64,000 nucleotides of DNA from Symsagittifera roscoffensis (GCF_963678635.1 NC_087064.1:29676189-29740188), one strand, 5' to 3'; shown: positions 23,561 to 35,015, numbered from the stretch's first letter. A program made the numbers and translations. Notes: generated by a model from the letters alone, not told the origin.

Positions 23561-25984
23561 ACTAATTTCTCGACACTCATTACGAGGCCAAACTGTGCAC
23601 TGGATTGGCGCACAATTTTGTGTGTATCTTCATGGAGTCCACACACACATCTTTAAACATTTTTCCATAATGTAAGTCAATTCCACTTACTAATTTTCCG
23701 TGGATTCCGCGTACAAACACCTGTAACGTTTATGTCGGCACATTTGTTTCATCGCGGGTTCCCCAATAAGCGAATGTAGCTAGTTGTTCTGGATTCCGCA
23801 ACTGTAAGCGGATTTGAATACTGTGAGGCAACTTTTTTGAGGTTTATTTTAGAATCCGAATCACGACTGAAATGGCTTTAATATGGAATTACATTGAACC
23901 AGAATTCCTTCCCAATCCGTGATTTGGTCGAAAAGTTAATTTTTACTGCAATTTAGCATATAAAAAATAGTGCCCAAAAATTAAACCCAGTGCGAAAAAA
24001 AACTTGCTCAGACAGAGCGAGCTTCGCACAATGAAATACAATACAAAAAAAAACGTTGATCAATATGGAACTACTACATATTCCAGACATTTTGAAAAGT
24101 TAAGACATAAATTACAAGGGAATTTTACATATAATTACACAAACTTGTCCATCTGACAAATCAAGCTAGGCAGAAAATCGAGGTGACTATCTTACAGATC
24201 ACCACAGCTTAACTGCCGTGAGATTAACTAGCCCTTCGAAATTCTGGCCCTGAGCTTCTGGACCCCAAAAACGTTTTATATTAAGCTTGATTTCAAGAAC
24301 GTCGAAATGGCTGAGATAAACGCCTGAGGCCGTAGTTCTTCCCCACTTCGTGAGGTGGTCGGAAAAATAAACTTTCCACTAATTAAGCATAGAACAAACG
24401 GTGTTCAAATTGTAACCGCTTCGGAAAAATGAAACTTGCTGAGACTACAATATATGAACAAATCTCGCATCAAAAAATTTCATTTGGCATACTGAACCCA
24501 GGGAAAACAAATAGTAGAAAATCTGCAATAATGGGGTTCTTTTTAGTCTTTCATACTCTAGTGAAATCATACATAGTTTCAGAAACACACGATTGTCATA
24601 CAATCTTGAATCAAAATAAATCTGCCCTCGCTGACAGAAAGTTTCGAAATCAGAGCCGCGCTCAAATTAGTTGAGCATACATATAATTAGTTGCCATAGA
24701 TGAGAGTATGAAAACAGGAATAATTTATGGGAGCATATGAATATATAAGTTCGCAACAAACTATTAAAACAAGAACCGCAATGAAGTGACTGTTTGCTGC
24801 AGTAAAATCACAAAAGCACAAAACTAATGCATTACTCGATTCATTCGCGTATGCAATTTGCAAGCTCAAGATTAAAGATAAACCTAAATTTTTTCTTTTT
24901 TTTTCTAAACCTTCTGTACTTTCCCGCTACTGTGGTTTAAGTTGTACACAATCTACAAATAATGTGACGTTATTTTCATCATAACGAGTAGCGACTCTGA
25001 CAGAAACACTTCATATAGCTTTTTGTCAATATCAGTTCAACTCAGACCACGGAGCTGTTATTTATTGTCCCCAGCCTCGACTAATCGGTCTTTGAATTGG
25101 TTACTTTTTAGATAGAGGCGGCTGAAAACAGATAAATGCCCCTTGAATTGATCAAAACAAGGAAGGATTTTCAAAGATCTATATCAATTGAACTCTGCCG
25201 CCCAATGTGAAGCTTAAAAAATTAAAACATTCACCTGGACATAATCGTTAACCTTAAAAAACATCTAGAAAATAAATCATATCACTTGAGTATAAAGAGA
25301 AAATCCAGTTACATGTCAAGAAGCTGTTTTCAGTTTTTTTGAATTATTGTGCAAGTGGCTGGCTGGCTCAATGTTAATGAGCTTGTCAGTTAGAGTCAAG
25401 GTCAATTTCAGTCCCCATACTGACGCAATTCCCTTCCATGGCTGTAACTTTTTGCTGTAAATTGGTCTGAAATGTAGAACTATTCAGACAGTTTTTCCCC
25501 GACGCAGAAGAAGCGTTTCTTAGCTTCTTATTGTAGTTGATGGCCTAAGATATGATACGTCAGTTGACCGACCCTACATGGCTTTTTCTTTTGAAACCTG
25601 GATTTCTTCCGACAAGAAGAAAACCTAAATCCTTCCGACATTATTTGAGTTAATAAAATTGTCTGATAATTATTTCATTGCGCGGTCAGAAAAAAAAGAA
25701 AGTATCCGGTAGATAAACAAGCAGCCCATAGCTACTGAAAACATTTTCTGTTTCCGAACTCAAAGCGACTTCTAGAACTCTCAAAGCGACTTCTAGAATA
25801 AATATTTCTATTTATGTTTTAATTTCTTATTTTTATTTCTAAATTTTAAGCATTTGCTTATTTTGCATAATCAAACTCAGCAAACAATTTTCCATCTCTT
25901 ATTACTCCGATGAACAGACAAACAAATCACTTATATGAATCTGCCTAGACTTGAACCAACATAATTAAAAATCTGGACAGTCGG

Positions 25985-26240
25985 AAAAGTGTCAACGAAC
26001 TCAAGGAAACGACAAAAAAATATTGATTATTTTTTGAACATTATTCAAGTTTCAAATTCTGCTCCAGCAACACATCACGTTGAAGCTCGACAAATTTTAA
26101 TAATCTTTTATCATTGAAAACTTTTTCAAAACCGTAACCCAATTAAAGAAAATTGAGTCAATAGAAACTGTGACTTAATTTTTTCATCCCGCTGAGAAAC
26201 CTAAAAATTATTTCTACTTTCAAAACTAAGGCGTCATTCA
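25985..26240 (+). repeat. Diverged dispersed relative of the satellite monomer
   Basis: It shares the block order of the satellite: GTCAACGAACTCAAGGAAACG, then an A/T-rich stretch, then AACCCAATTAAAGAAAATTG, then a GTGACTTAATTTTT block. Similarity is weak and judged by eye. Confidence 0.5.
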
Positions 26241-26904
26241 CGTTTTTTCACTTCCGCTTTCTAAATTGGAGAGCACAGTTTTCGTTCTTTTAGGAAATGA
26301 ATATAAAATGAACAAAAAAAAACAATGTCAAACCGCAAGGATCAAAACTAAGCTTGATCAAATTTGCACACCTGATTTTCGCACACGCAAATCGGAATTT
26401 CTCACCGCTGTAGAAAAAACATTGCAAGCTAGCAGACAGAAAGAAAAGGAGAGCCACTAAGTCCACAAAAATTTTAAAAAAATCGAAAAAAAAACAACTA
26501 AAAAATATCGAGAGATAACTGAGCGGACTCAAACATGGATTAAGTCCAGTAAAAACTCTTTCAAATTTTTAGCGAAGAAAGATTTTAAGTATTTTTTGCA
26601 ATCCGGGAAGAGCATGAAAACTATTCTGCCCTTTAAACCACCCAAAATTGGGCCACTGAGCCGATGAAAAAATGCCGAAATCATTCGGGTTGAAGAAAGT
26701 TTTTCAACGAAAAAAGAAATCATACACAGAAAAATACACAAGTCATGGCTAGTAAAACACATGGTTCAATCAAAGCACTACAGGCGACTGCAATAATAGT
26801 TGCGTACAACGAAATTACAATTAGACGTGGAAACTAAGCTGACAAAACCAAACCAGACAAATCATAGGCCGACATTTTTTTTTGAAACGAGTTTTTCGAT
26901 TGAA

Positions 26905-26965
26905 TAAAAAACAGGTCCTGGTCAGATTCAAAACCGGGACCTTTGCCGTCTCAGACGTATGTAGG
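26905..26965 (-). repeat. tRNA-derived (SINE-like) head, copy
   Basis: On the minus strand a B-box-like GGTTTTGAATCTG lies downstream of an A-box-like segment. The plus-strand form reads TCAGATTCAAAACCGGGACC. It is too diverged to fold as a functional tRNA. Confidence 0.4.
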
Positions 26966-27330
26966 CAAGTTTTTAACCCGATAAAACCGATTTGAAAACA
27001 CTTGCATTCTTTCTGGAAAAGGCAAAGATTCGCACAACCTCGGTAAGTTTCTTCACTGCGTTCATGGGGACTTAAAATGCTGGTTCCTGTAGGAGCTATT
27101 ATTCACAATAAAATAACTTTGGGCTTTCTTGATAGAACTTTGGCAAAAGTAAAACTGGGTTTTAAAATGAATTCTGACTAGCAGTACTCCAATTCACAAA
27201 TTAACCAATTCAAAATATTCACAGGCTGCAATCACATATCAATTGAAGTTAAATTATCATCATCAAATTAAAAGTCACTAAAACAAACCTCTCAAACACA
27301 ATTTTAACGCCGGGTAATAGAAATGTGTTT

Positions 27331-29031
27331 CTAATAAAATCGCGACAGGATCTCTTGCGCCTCAGCTGAGTAAGGTTGACTCTTCAATCTTATAACGCCT
27401 CTGTGGATTTTTTCAGGCCAGTAATGAATTGTTTTCACAGGGTGCGTCTTGAGGTAATCTTCATTTCTAACTGCCCACTCCTTCAGGTCAGCGAAGGTCA
27501 CCTCTTCTGTTGAAAGTCCTGTTGTACTGTCAGGTCGCGTGACCAGGAAGTCGTATAAAACCAACCCTTCCGCTTTGGAGAAATGGTTCAATATTTCAAG
27601 CAAACAATCTTGCAACTTACTTTGAACTATTTGGTTGAAACGTTCCACTGATATTTCCCCTCCAATTCTAGGGTAAGATCCACCTAACAATGTAAGATCT
27701 GGCGTTATGCATGGTACTATCAGACTGCGTGGGAGCTTTTCAAATTTGGTCAAATGACCACCGAAAGCGTATTCAAAACCTGAAAAATCTAATATCGTAT
27801 CGCACTTCATGAAACCCTCGAGCAAATAAGGCGATGTAACAATACAAGAACAAAACGGCGGCAACGGGTTAAAACAAACTACATTATCAATAAGACCAGT
27901 TAAGATTACCAACTTTCGCAGGTTAGGCAAACAATTTCGCAGAAAACGCGGAACACGGTGCAAACCATTTTCTGGCTGCATTTTCAAAATCAAGTACTCA
28001 AGACGAGGAAAATAAACACTATCAGCATCATATTCATTGACAACAATTGATTTCACCGTCAATGATTTCAAATTCACAAGTTGATGTATGTCTCCAACTG
28101 CAAGATCAGATGTGAGCAAAGACATCGATTTCAATTGGACTAAACTATTGAGCATCTTGAGAGCTTTCGGATGTTTTGGAAGAATGTACAGATATTCTAA
28201 ATTTGCCGCCAAACTGCAGAAGTGCGTGAAAAATCGATCGTCATAATAACCCTCGTGAAAGGAAACGTGAAAACTCTTCGCGTGATACAAAGGCCATTCT
28301 CGAACTAGCGAGTAAAATTCGTTCAAATCGTCGGGAATTCTGATCACTTTGTTACCTCCTGCTTTCGCTCCCAGTCTGTGCATATTTCTGCCTTCCGAAA
28401 CACCATCTTCGGACTGAGATATAACAGATTGTCGGGTATTATCAAAATGACTGTTTCTTCTAGTCCGTGTCTGTAGATTATTAATCCTAAGACGTTCTTT
28501 CCTTCTCCGGACAATTTCTGGATCCGGGTTATTAGGGTCAACATCACTCATCTCTTTCATTTCAGTTATTGTCCGGTCACCGTACAAGGATACAGTGACA
28601 TTTTCGAGATTGCGATGATCCACTAGGCAGGCGTATTTGGAGAAAAAAGTTATTGTGTCTTTCATTTTACCCCGGTATCCAACGTCTACATAAAGGCAAT
28701 CAAACTTCCAGTTAGTTCTTACTCTTATCATCTTCAAGAATTTTTCGTCCATGCCTGGTGCTGGCACTCTATATTCGTTGTTATTGGGATCCGTTTGGTT
28801 ATTCCTGAACGGGTAAACGTTGAAAGGCAAAAACAAAATTTGTTGGTTGATTAGGTGATACAGGTTCCTGCATACAGCTCGCAAAGCCAGAATATCCTTC
28901 AAATAGTAAACCAAGGGCTCAAAAGGACCTATTTGATTGGTCCGGGGTTTGAACAACCAGTGAATAATGGACTCCCAGGGTATTTGCGACAGACCGGTAC
29001 TTCTGCAAATCATTCCAGATTTTCCATCCAT
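27331..29031 (-). CDS. F-box-like / leucine-rich-repeat-like protein
   Basis: An intronless frame of 566 residues runs from ATG at 29,031 (the open frame runs two codons further upstream from TTG; an in-frame TAG lies near 29,056) to TAG at 27,331. The N-terminus reads SQIPWESIIHWLF, then an insertion, then LKDILALRAVCRNLYHLINQ, which resembles an F-box helix bundle with a widened loop. The middle and C-terminal parts contain irregular leucine-rich segments such as LVNLKSLTVKSIVV and FPRLEYLILKM, typical of F-box proteins with degenerate LRRs. A basic segment with RRRKERL lies near residue 175. If the F-box is real, the protein would be a substrate adaptor of an SCF-type ubiquitin ligase; no ortholog is recognised. 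An overlapping minus-strand frame at 28,919-29,236 could be an alternative 5' exon, but splice phases did not fit. Confidence 0.75.
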   Translation of the reverse strand: MDGKSGMICRSTGLSQIPWESIIHWLFKPRTNQIGPFEPLVYYLKDILALRAVCRNLYHLINQQILFLPFNVYPFRNNQTDPNNNEYRVPAPGMDEKFLKMIRVRTNWKFDCLYVDVGYRGKMKDTITFFSKYACLVDHRNLENVTVSLYGDRTITEMKEMSDVDPNNPDPEIVRRRKERLRINNLQTRTRRNSHFDNTRQSVISQSEDGVSEGRNMHRLGAKAGGNKVIRIPDDLNEFYSLVREWPLYHAKSFHVSFHEGYYDDRFFTHFCSLAANLEYLYILPKHPKALKMLNSLVQLKSMSLLTSDLAVGDIHQLVNLKSLTVKSIVVNEYDADSVYFPRLEYLILKMQPENGLHRVPRFLRNCLPNLRKLVILTGLIDNVVCFNPLPPFCSCIVTSPYLLEGFMKCDTILDFSGFEYAFGGHLTKFEKLPRSLIVPCITPDLTLLGGSYPRIGGEISVERFNQIVQSKLQDCLLEILNHFSKAEGLVLYDFLVTRPDSTTGLSTEEVTFADLKEWAVRNEDYLKTHPVKTIHYWPEKIHRGVIRLKSQPYSAEAQEILSRFY

Positions 29032-29039
29032 CGTCAACC

Positions 29040-30559
29040 ACTGAAACTTCAGGGCACTCTATTTTTGGACAAAATACGGCAAGAAACTCAAATCCTTGCC
29101 ACAAATAGTCCTCTAAAATGAAGAGATATCTCTCAGATATCTCAAAACAATTACAGAAAACAAAATCGCAATTGAGACGCAAGTCATAAGCCGGTTGCTG
29201 TTCAAGGAGTGTGGCAATATTTCCGACCACAATCATTTTTCTTTTTTAAGTTGTGTCCTTTCCATTGTGCGTGTTTGTGATGAGCAGCCAATTTAAAATC
29301 ATACTCATGATAACAACAGAAAAAAATTCTTTTTTAAAAATTCGTTTCGCTTTTTCTGAGTGGTCTGAGAAGAGATCTGAACGAAAAACTCGAACTTATT
29401 CAAACTTTTTTTTTGCAAATTTTTTGAATTTTTGATTCCTAAAAATAGCGCTAAAACTCCAAAAACTAATTTTAGTCAAATTAAACCGAGTTTTCACGGC
29501 TTAAATTAAGCATAAACATCGAAACGGGTGAGTGATGTACCATATTAAAGCCCTTCAATCTTGATTCGAACGATTCAATCTTGATTCGTACGATTCAATC
29601 TTGATTCGAAAATTTTTGATTTTCACTCTAAATTAGAACTGATTTATGATTATTTAGACTAAAACCGAGCTTATATAGTCTAAATTTAATCTCATTCATG
29701 CGTGGTACCTGATTTTGCTTGGAAAACAACGAAAAAAAAAACAAACACTAGAATATAAAGTTCCTCCACATTTTCAATGGTCGGAACAAAAACCATACTG
29801 CGGCTAATGAGCTGGGCAAAAACAAACCCGGCTTCATTTTGAATAACCTATTTTTCTGGAAAAACACATCGGTGTACACTTGAGAGCTGAAAACCAAATT
29901 AAACAATTTTTACTGGCTATAAAATCAATAAAAAGGAAAAGAAAAAACTTGAAACCATAACAACGATGAACACGTTCTTTCCAAACTTTTTCTGGTTACG
30001 ACACCAATGCTGAAGAAGACTTCACCGAATGCTACATAGTGCTCAAATCATAGCTCAAATTATCGGGACAAAACAAACAAAACTGCTTAGTTTGACAGCT
30101 TTTTTTAAACTGAGTTGACAAAAGACAAAATGACGAGGAAAAAGGTTGCTCATAAATTTACCAAAACTAATATGGTGCAATATATTTATTCAGAGGCGAG
30201 CGGAACTTTGCATCACTTACAGTACAAGGCAAGCGTAGCACTTCAATAAAACAGGCAAAAACAACTATGTCGACCAAAAATAGTTTAAAAAATAAAAAAT
30301 CTTTTGGAACAAAAATCCAATTTCCGAAAAAAACAGTCGATTAACACAACTACCAGCATTACCAGCAAACAACTACCAGCATTACAACTACAAAACTACC
30401 AGCAAATTTTTACCAAGCGGCCACTAAGCCGACAATACGTAGGTATACGCTTATTGAGCCGATATTTAAAATTGCCATAAAAATTGTCATCATACAAAAT
30501 TTTAAGCTTCCAAACACGTCACCCAAGTAGGTTTCATCGCTTTTAAGCTTATCAAGGAA
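29040..30559. other. Intergenic between F-box-like gene and BEL element
   Basis: No gene is recognised. It holds a 20-bp direct repeat cluster (29,565-29,615) and, near 30,420-30,470, a dispersed-repeat fragment with the words CCACTAAGCCGACAATACG and ATTGAGCCGATA, which recur near 45,630 and 53,930. Confidence 0.5.
29565..29615. repeat. Short tandem repeat, ~20-bp unit
   Basis: Three adjacent copies of a unit containing CGATTCAATCTTGATTCG are seen, differing by one base (GAACG or GTACG). Confidence 0.8.
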
Positions 30560-30564
30560 AAAGG
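30560..30564. other. Target-site duplication, left (AAAGG)
   Basis: AAAGG directly abuts TGTTCG of the 5' LTR and is repeated exactly at 39,975-39,979 after the 3' LTR. Five bases is the usual duplication length for BEL/Pao integrases. Confidence 0.9.
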
Positions 30565-30876
30565 TGTTCGCGCTTAAATTAATCTTAAATTAATGACGCC
30601 ATTATAGCGCGAAAGTGAAAAAGCTAAAATTAGATTTTCTTAGACAAAAGGCCTTGAAAACTACTGGTTTGTCCGATTAAGGTCAGTTTGCCATCAAAAA
30701 TGTTTATAGATTTTTGAGATTGTTGGAAACCGTATTGCTAAAAATGTTAACCGAAAAATGTTTAACCCATTGTTTCAGATATTACTTATTCTTTAAATTA
30801 TCTGTTAAATTGCCGATAAATTACAGATATTGAAGCAGGTTTTTGTAGGTCTTACAGGATACGAGAGTGCGGCACA
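30565..30876 (+). repeat. 5' LTR of BEL element
   Basis: 312 bp, TG...CA ends. Compared with the 3' LTR it differs at six positions (in the segments caaaaggcc, tgtttatag, accgaaaaatg with two changes, ctttaaatt and gataaatt). Confidence 0.95.
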
Positions 30877-30879
30877 TTT

Positions 30880-30899
30880 TGGTCCGCCGACCCGGACAG
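30880..30899 (+). other. Candidate primer-binding site of BEL element
   Basis: Three bases after the 5' LTR the sequence TGGTCCGCCGACCCGG begins. It is complementary to a tRNA 3' end of the form CCGGGTCGGCGGACCA. An acceptor stem starting CC suggests tRNA-Tyr, but no tRNA gene is present in the window to test this. Confidence 0.55.
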
Positions 30900-31079
30900 T
30901 ATTCTGGACGATATTCCGGACGATATTGCCAACGAGTCCAAAGGAAAACAGAGGAGTTTGATTTCAACTCATCATTTCAACCTTTGATTTCAACTTATCA
31001 TCGGATATTCATATCAAGCTGCACCTTTTTTTAGCCAGCAGTAATCAAATTTCAAAGCAGAGCGATCGATCTCATCCAT

Positions 31080-31345
31080 TTTTTGTGGACATCCATATTG
31101 TGGACATCCATTGGAGTGTGGATTGTGGACATCCATTTTTTGTGGACAACCATATTGGAGTGTAGATTGTGGACATCCATTGGAGTGTGGATTGTGGACA
31201 TCCATTTTTTGTGAACATCCATATTGTGGACATCCATTTGGAGTGTGGATTGTGGACATCCATTGGAGTTTGGATTGTCGACATCCATTTTTTGTGGACA
31301 TCCATATTGGAGTGTGGATTGTGGAAACCCATTTTTTCTCGACAC
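31080..31345 (+). repeat. Minisatellite in the BEL leader
   Basis: Roughly ten diverged units are built from two interleaved words, TTTTTTGTGGACATCCATAT and TGGAGTGTGGATTGTGGACA. The core unit is about 25 bp. It lies between the primer-binding site and the first ORF, in the RNA leader. Several frames on both strands are open through it only because the unit lacks stops. Confidence 0.9.
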
Positions 31346-32136
31346 CCGAAATTTTCTGTGGATTTTGGAATCTACCGGTGAACGCCTCTACAAAACTTGT
31401 AAGACTAAAAAACCAAAATTTTATCCATTTGTGCTAACTTGCTGATTTGATGCTTTAAATTCTGATACGAGGTTTTTTGATGGCAAAATTGTAGCCCCCA
31501 ATTTTTCTCGATACCAAAACTTGATCAGAAAATTTTCTGTGGGTTTACGAAAAAAACTGGCCTCATAAACTTTAATTACGTTATACTAACACCGTGTTTG
31601 TAAACTCAACACCGTATCGAAAATAAAAGGCCAACAATTTTAAAAAAAAATTGAAAATTTTTGATTTTTTTCCAAAAACTTTAAAGTTTCGCGCAAATTA
31701 TTCAGCAAAGCGCCTAGTTTCATTATAATTTAATTAACACGACCGAGTCGAGTTTTTTGCCCAAATTTCGGACTTTTTAGAAAAAAAACTCAAAATTTTG
31801 CAAACGCATCAGGTTATTGTGGGAACTTGAACCGTTGGTTGAAACGTGGAAACAAATTTTCGAAAAAAAAATCGGAAAAAAAATTTGGAAAATTTTCGGA
31901 AAAAAATCCGAAATTTTCGAAAAAATTTCTGAAAAAACGCCGTGTTTATTCTTGCAACGTGGTGCAGCTAACTAAACTAGTTCAATTGGATAAAAGTAGC
32001 CGTAGTCGAGACCCGTAGCGTATTATCAAGCAAATCGTCTTACCTTTTGCTACAACCTTGTTAGCTCAGGGTGTTGCAGGAGGTCAGGTCGCGGTTTGCT
32101 TGGTTCCCTTCCTCTAAAGTTGATTTAATTCACTAA

Positions 32137-32677
32137 ATGTTCATACTAGCTGCTAGCTCGCTGCACCAAGCTTTGAAAATACTTTCCGCCGCTTCGCAAA
32201 AGCGTGTAACTCAATCGTGCTTAGCCATTCCCGGGTTAAGTTTCAACCATAACGCCGTAAACGTCCGTAAAACTTGTCAGTATCAACTTGATCACTATCT
32301 CTTAAACCGAACCGACATTGTTATTTGGCACGACGCCGTTAATAACTCTATTAGTCGACACCATAGTAATAACTTTAACGCACTAACTCCTAAACAGCTT
32401 AAGAAGATTCTTTTAAACTATAAACGTAATATTTATGCAATCGTTTACTGTAAAAGTGTAGGCACGGAAGATATATAGTAAGTTGAAAGAGTCAGGTATA
32501 TTAGTTATTAAAATAGTAACAGACCTGATATCTAGAAGGAAGCAGAACCTCACTGAGTTAGGGCAAAAATACTTAGAACTACACCAGGATCCCTCTCTAG
32601 AACTGAAAACATTTACAATCCTTAGGCGTTATAGCAAGAATTTGAAGTATATTATTTCAAAGAAAAACACTTCTTAG
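32137..32677 (+). pseudogene. Extra ORF before gag in the BEL element, SGNH-hydrolase-like pattern
   Basis: A real ATG at 32,137 opens 113 codons ending at TAG 32,476-32,478. A second frame (32,483-32,677) appears to continue the same protein after a one-base frameshift, giving about 180 codons in all. The first part shows an N-terminal FILAASSLHQAL, a PGLSFN segment, and TDIVIWHDAVNNSISRH. The second part has SGILVIKIVTDLISRRKQ. This spacing of a serine, a glycine and a DIVxWHDAxNN segment is reminiscent of SGNH/GDSL esterases, but no diagnostic GDS motif is visible. BEL elements normally have one gag-pol ORF, so this looks like captured cargo. It could instead be an element-specific leader protein. 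Function is not established. Confidence 0.55.
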
Positions 32678-32897
32678 CCAGGAAAACGCAAGCGGCAAGC
32701 TAATCGAAACAGAAGAAATGCTGAGCAGCAACTAGGAGTTAAATAAAGTGCTTCTCTAATGTGTGATATTGTTTAATGAGTCATAATATAATTTATTAAT
32801 ACTAAAGTTAAGGTCTTAAATTAATTATTCCCTTTTTTCTCTCAAACTGAGCAGTTGAGCGGCTGAGTAGAAGTGAACAAGTTTACAAGTAATCAAA

Positions 32898-33857
32898 ATG
32901 ACAGAACAAATTGAGTTAAAATATCGACGATTGATGAATGGTCGGACATCACTAGAAAATGAGCTTTCCGTAGTTCACAGTCGCATAACTGAGAGTTTAG
33001 AGGGACCAATTCGGAAAACAAAAATAAACGCCTTAATTAAATCTTGCAAGAGTATTCTCGAAAAAGCAATAGCTAAAAATGATGAACTTGTGATATTAGC
33101 TAATAAAACCGATAAACGTAGCAAATTATTAACGGAGTTGGCTGCATGGTGGGATAGGATAGTTAAAGTTAACGATGAAGTAACTGGTAAGGCTCGCGCT
33201 CATATGGAATCTAATCAAGTTTCAGAGGTCTGCGTCAGTGAAACTAGTCGATCAAAATTTTCATCAAAATCGGCAAAATCCGGGTCGAGTAAGCAAAGCT
33301 CAATGACACCATTGACCCCCAGTGAGCGCCGCAAAGAACTGCTCCTAGCGAAGATGAAGCGAGAAGAGTTGGAAAAACAACATGAAGCAACCTTAAGACT
33401 GAAACAACAGGAAGCCATCATCGAAGAGCAACAGCATCTGATTGAGATGGAACGAAAACAACAAGAAATTAAATTTGAAAATGACCGTAAAGAGCAAGAA
33501 TATCGTTTACGAATCGAAAAAAGTCGGCTTGAAATGGAACGATTAAGCGAAGAAAATCGTATTAAAGTAGCTGAAGCAAAAAAGGTTGAAACTGAATACC
33601 TCAAGGAGTCTGAAACCGATCAGCATCTCGAGCTGGCGTCTTCGGCTGATCGTCGTTCTGACACGGTAAACGATTGGGTTAATCATGCATTAGAAAACCA
33701 AAAAGGACCCGAGGTAGTTCCGTCTTCTTCAAAGTTTGAAACTTGTATAAATATAGAAAGTGGTTCGCATCAACACATGTGTCCACAGCGGGAGCTTCAC
33801 CTCGGCGATCGTTGCCGAATCAGACTTTTGATTGTGATCAACAATGTTATCCCTTGA
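32898..33857 (+). CDS. BEL gag, N-terminal part (coiled coil)
   Basis: ATG at 32,898. The 319-codon frame begins MTEQIELKYRRLMNGR. Residues ~1-95 are helical; ~115-150 are serine-rich (SKFSSKSAKSGSSKQSS); ~150-245 form a long charged coiled coil dominated by E, K, Q and R, as is usual in BEL gag proteins. The frame breaks near 33,850: the natural reading appears to shift into the frame of 33,844-34,089, so the last ~15-40 residues are probably off frame. Gag forms the intracellular capsid of the retrotransposon. Confidence 0.8.
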   Translation: MTEQIELKYRRLMNGRTSLENELSVVHSRITESLEGPIRKTKINALIKSCKSILEKAIAKNDELVILANKTDKRSKLLTELAAWWDRIVKVNDEVTGKARAHMESNQVSEVCVSETSRSKFSSKSAKSGSSKQSSMTPLTPSERRKELLLAKMKREELEKQHEATLRLKQQEAIIEEQQHLIEMERKQQEIKFENDRKEQEYRLRIEKSRLEMERLSEENRIKVAEAKKVETEYLKESETDQHLELASSADRRSDTVNDWVNHALENQKGPEVVPSSSKFETCINIESGSHQHMCPQRELHLGDRCRIRLLIVINNVIP

Positions 33858-35015
33858 TGGCGATGGAATCAAGCACGCTGTATCCACTAATCCTGAGCAC
33901 GAAACGCAGTCATTGCTTATTTCAAATAACGCTACACTTTGCAAAAACAATACATCGTCATTTTTTAATCCAGCTGTAACAGCAGCTACCATTACTCCGG
34001 TATGCTGTTACTTCTCTGTACCTCATCCTTCGTCTTCCTTTCAACATATCCCCGTCAACAACTTTAATAACGATTCTCGAGTTGTTTGAAACATGCCCGC
34101 CATCTCCAATCAATACTCTGGATACACCCCCATGCCATTTTGTCACAAACACCTGCAAATTTAATCTGCAGAAATCAAAACTTGCTATCACATAACGTGT
34201 ATAGCAACCCTGCTTCAGTGAACAATCCGTTTAGCGGACAGTCTGCCGTTATTAGTCAGCCCAATGTGCCACGAATGTCCCAGTGGACACCCGCAGTCGC
34301 CCAATGTATCACTGGGGTAACAAGTGATGGCAACACGAACCCATCAGTTGGTGTTTTTTCATCCGTAACGCCAATATCTCAGCAACAATTCCCGCACGTA
34401 TCAAGTGGTAGTACCGTTTACTATGGGTTTCCCAATCACGACGCATCAGCTGAAAACACGTACACATATCAGCAGCAACCTTTTGCAGCTGATCCTAGCA
34501 ACACATTGCCCTCGTTGCAACCAGCTCCCCAACCGCAAGCCGTGACACTGAATGACTTAGTCCAAGCTCTGTCAGTCGCAAAGAAGGATCCCCTTCCAGA
34601 ATGGAAGCTGGCAGAGCACGATGGCAACCCGCTCCAATGGCACGAATGGTTTGGCCAATTTTGCAGTACCGTAGACGCAGCGTCCCTAAGCGATGATGTG
34701 AAGTTAACTTATTTAAAAACATTATTCACGGTAAAAGCTAAATCAGCCATAGCAGAGTTCGCATACAGTGGAAGAATGTATAAGGACGCTCTAAAAACTC
34801 TAGAAATAAAGTTTGGCCAGCCAAAAAACGTAATTACGGCCCACCTTGATAAGTTGTCCAGTTTCCCGCAGCTTCGAATGCACAACTCTGAGAACATCAT
34901 TAGCTTCTCGATGACCATTTCAAGTCGAAGTGGAATTTTCGAAGAGGAATTTTCGAAAGGGCTTGATTTAACAAAGAGACGCTTTTCAAATCTTCTTCAT
35001 AATCAAGAGATCTAA
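33844..35015 (+). pseudogene. BEL gag, middle part (DUF1759-like capsid region), broken
   Basis: Two frames (33,844-34,089 and 34,086-35,015) carry a proline-, serine- and glutamine-rich spacer, then the conserved capsid segment LPEWKLAEHDGNPLQWHEWF through LEIKFGQPKNVITAHLDKL, typical of the gag domain of BEL/Pao elements. In-frame stops and frameshifts lie near 34,085-34,170. After LRMHNSENIISFSMTISS the reading is destroyed by the inverted duplication at 34,950-35,102. Confidence 0.8.

Larger units (their letters stand above)
23561..27330. other. Intergenic, repeat relics, no gene
   Basis: No host gene is recognised in 3.8 kb. Small plus-strand frames (for example 24,429-24,674 and 26,266-26,460) have no recognisable similarity and an A+T-rich composition like the surroundings. 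The interval contains a degraded satellite relative (about 25,985-26,240), a tRNA-like repeat (about 26,905-26,965) and a local 18-bp direct repeat at about 25,760-25,799 (TCAAAGCGACTTCTAGAA twice). Confidence 0.5.

Noticed and set aside
28919-29236. 105-codon minus-strand frame overlapping the 5' end of the F-box-like gene as an upstream exon
   Set aside because: A TTTCAG acceptor exists near 29,046, but the phase from plausible GT donors does not join to the main frame.
31014-31437. Six overlapping frames of 70-108 codons with repeats such as NGCPQSTLQ
   Set aside because: They are translations of the leader minisatellite in several frames and on both strands at once, which is what a stop-free repeat unit gives.
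33215-33604. 129-codon serine-rich minus-strand frame in gag
   Set aside because: Antisense shadow of the gag coiled coil (E/K/Q codons read backwards give S, F and C).
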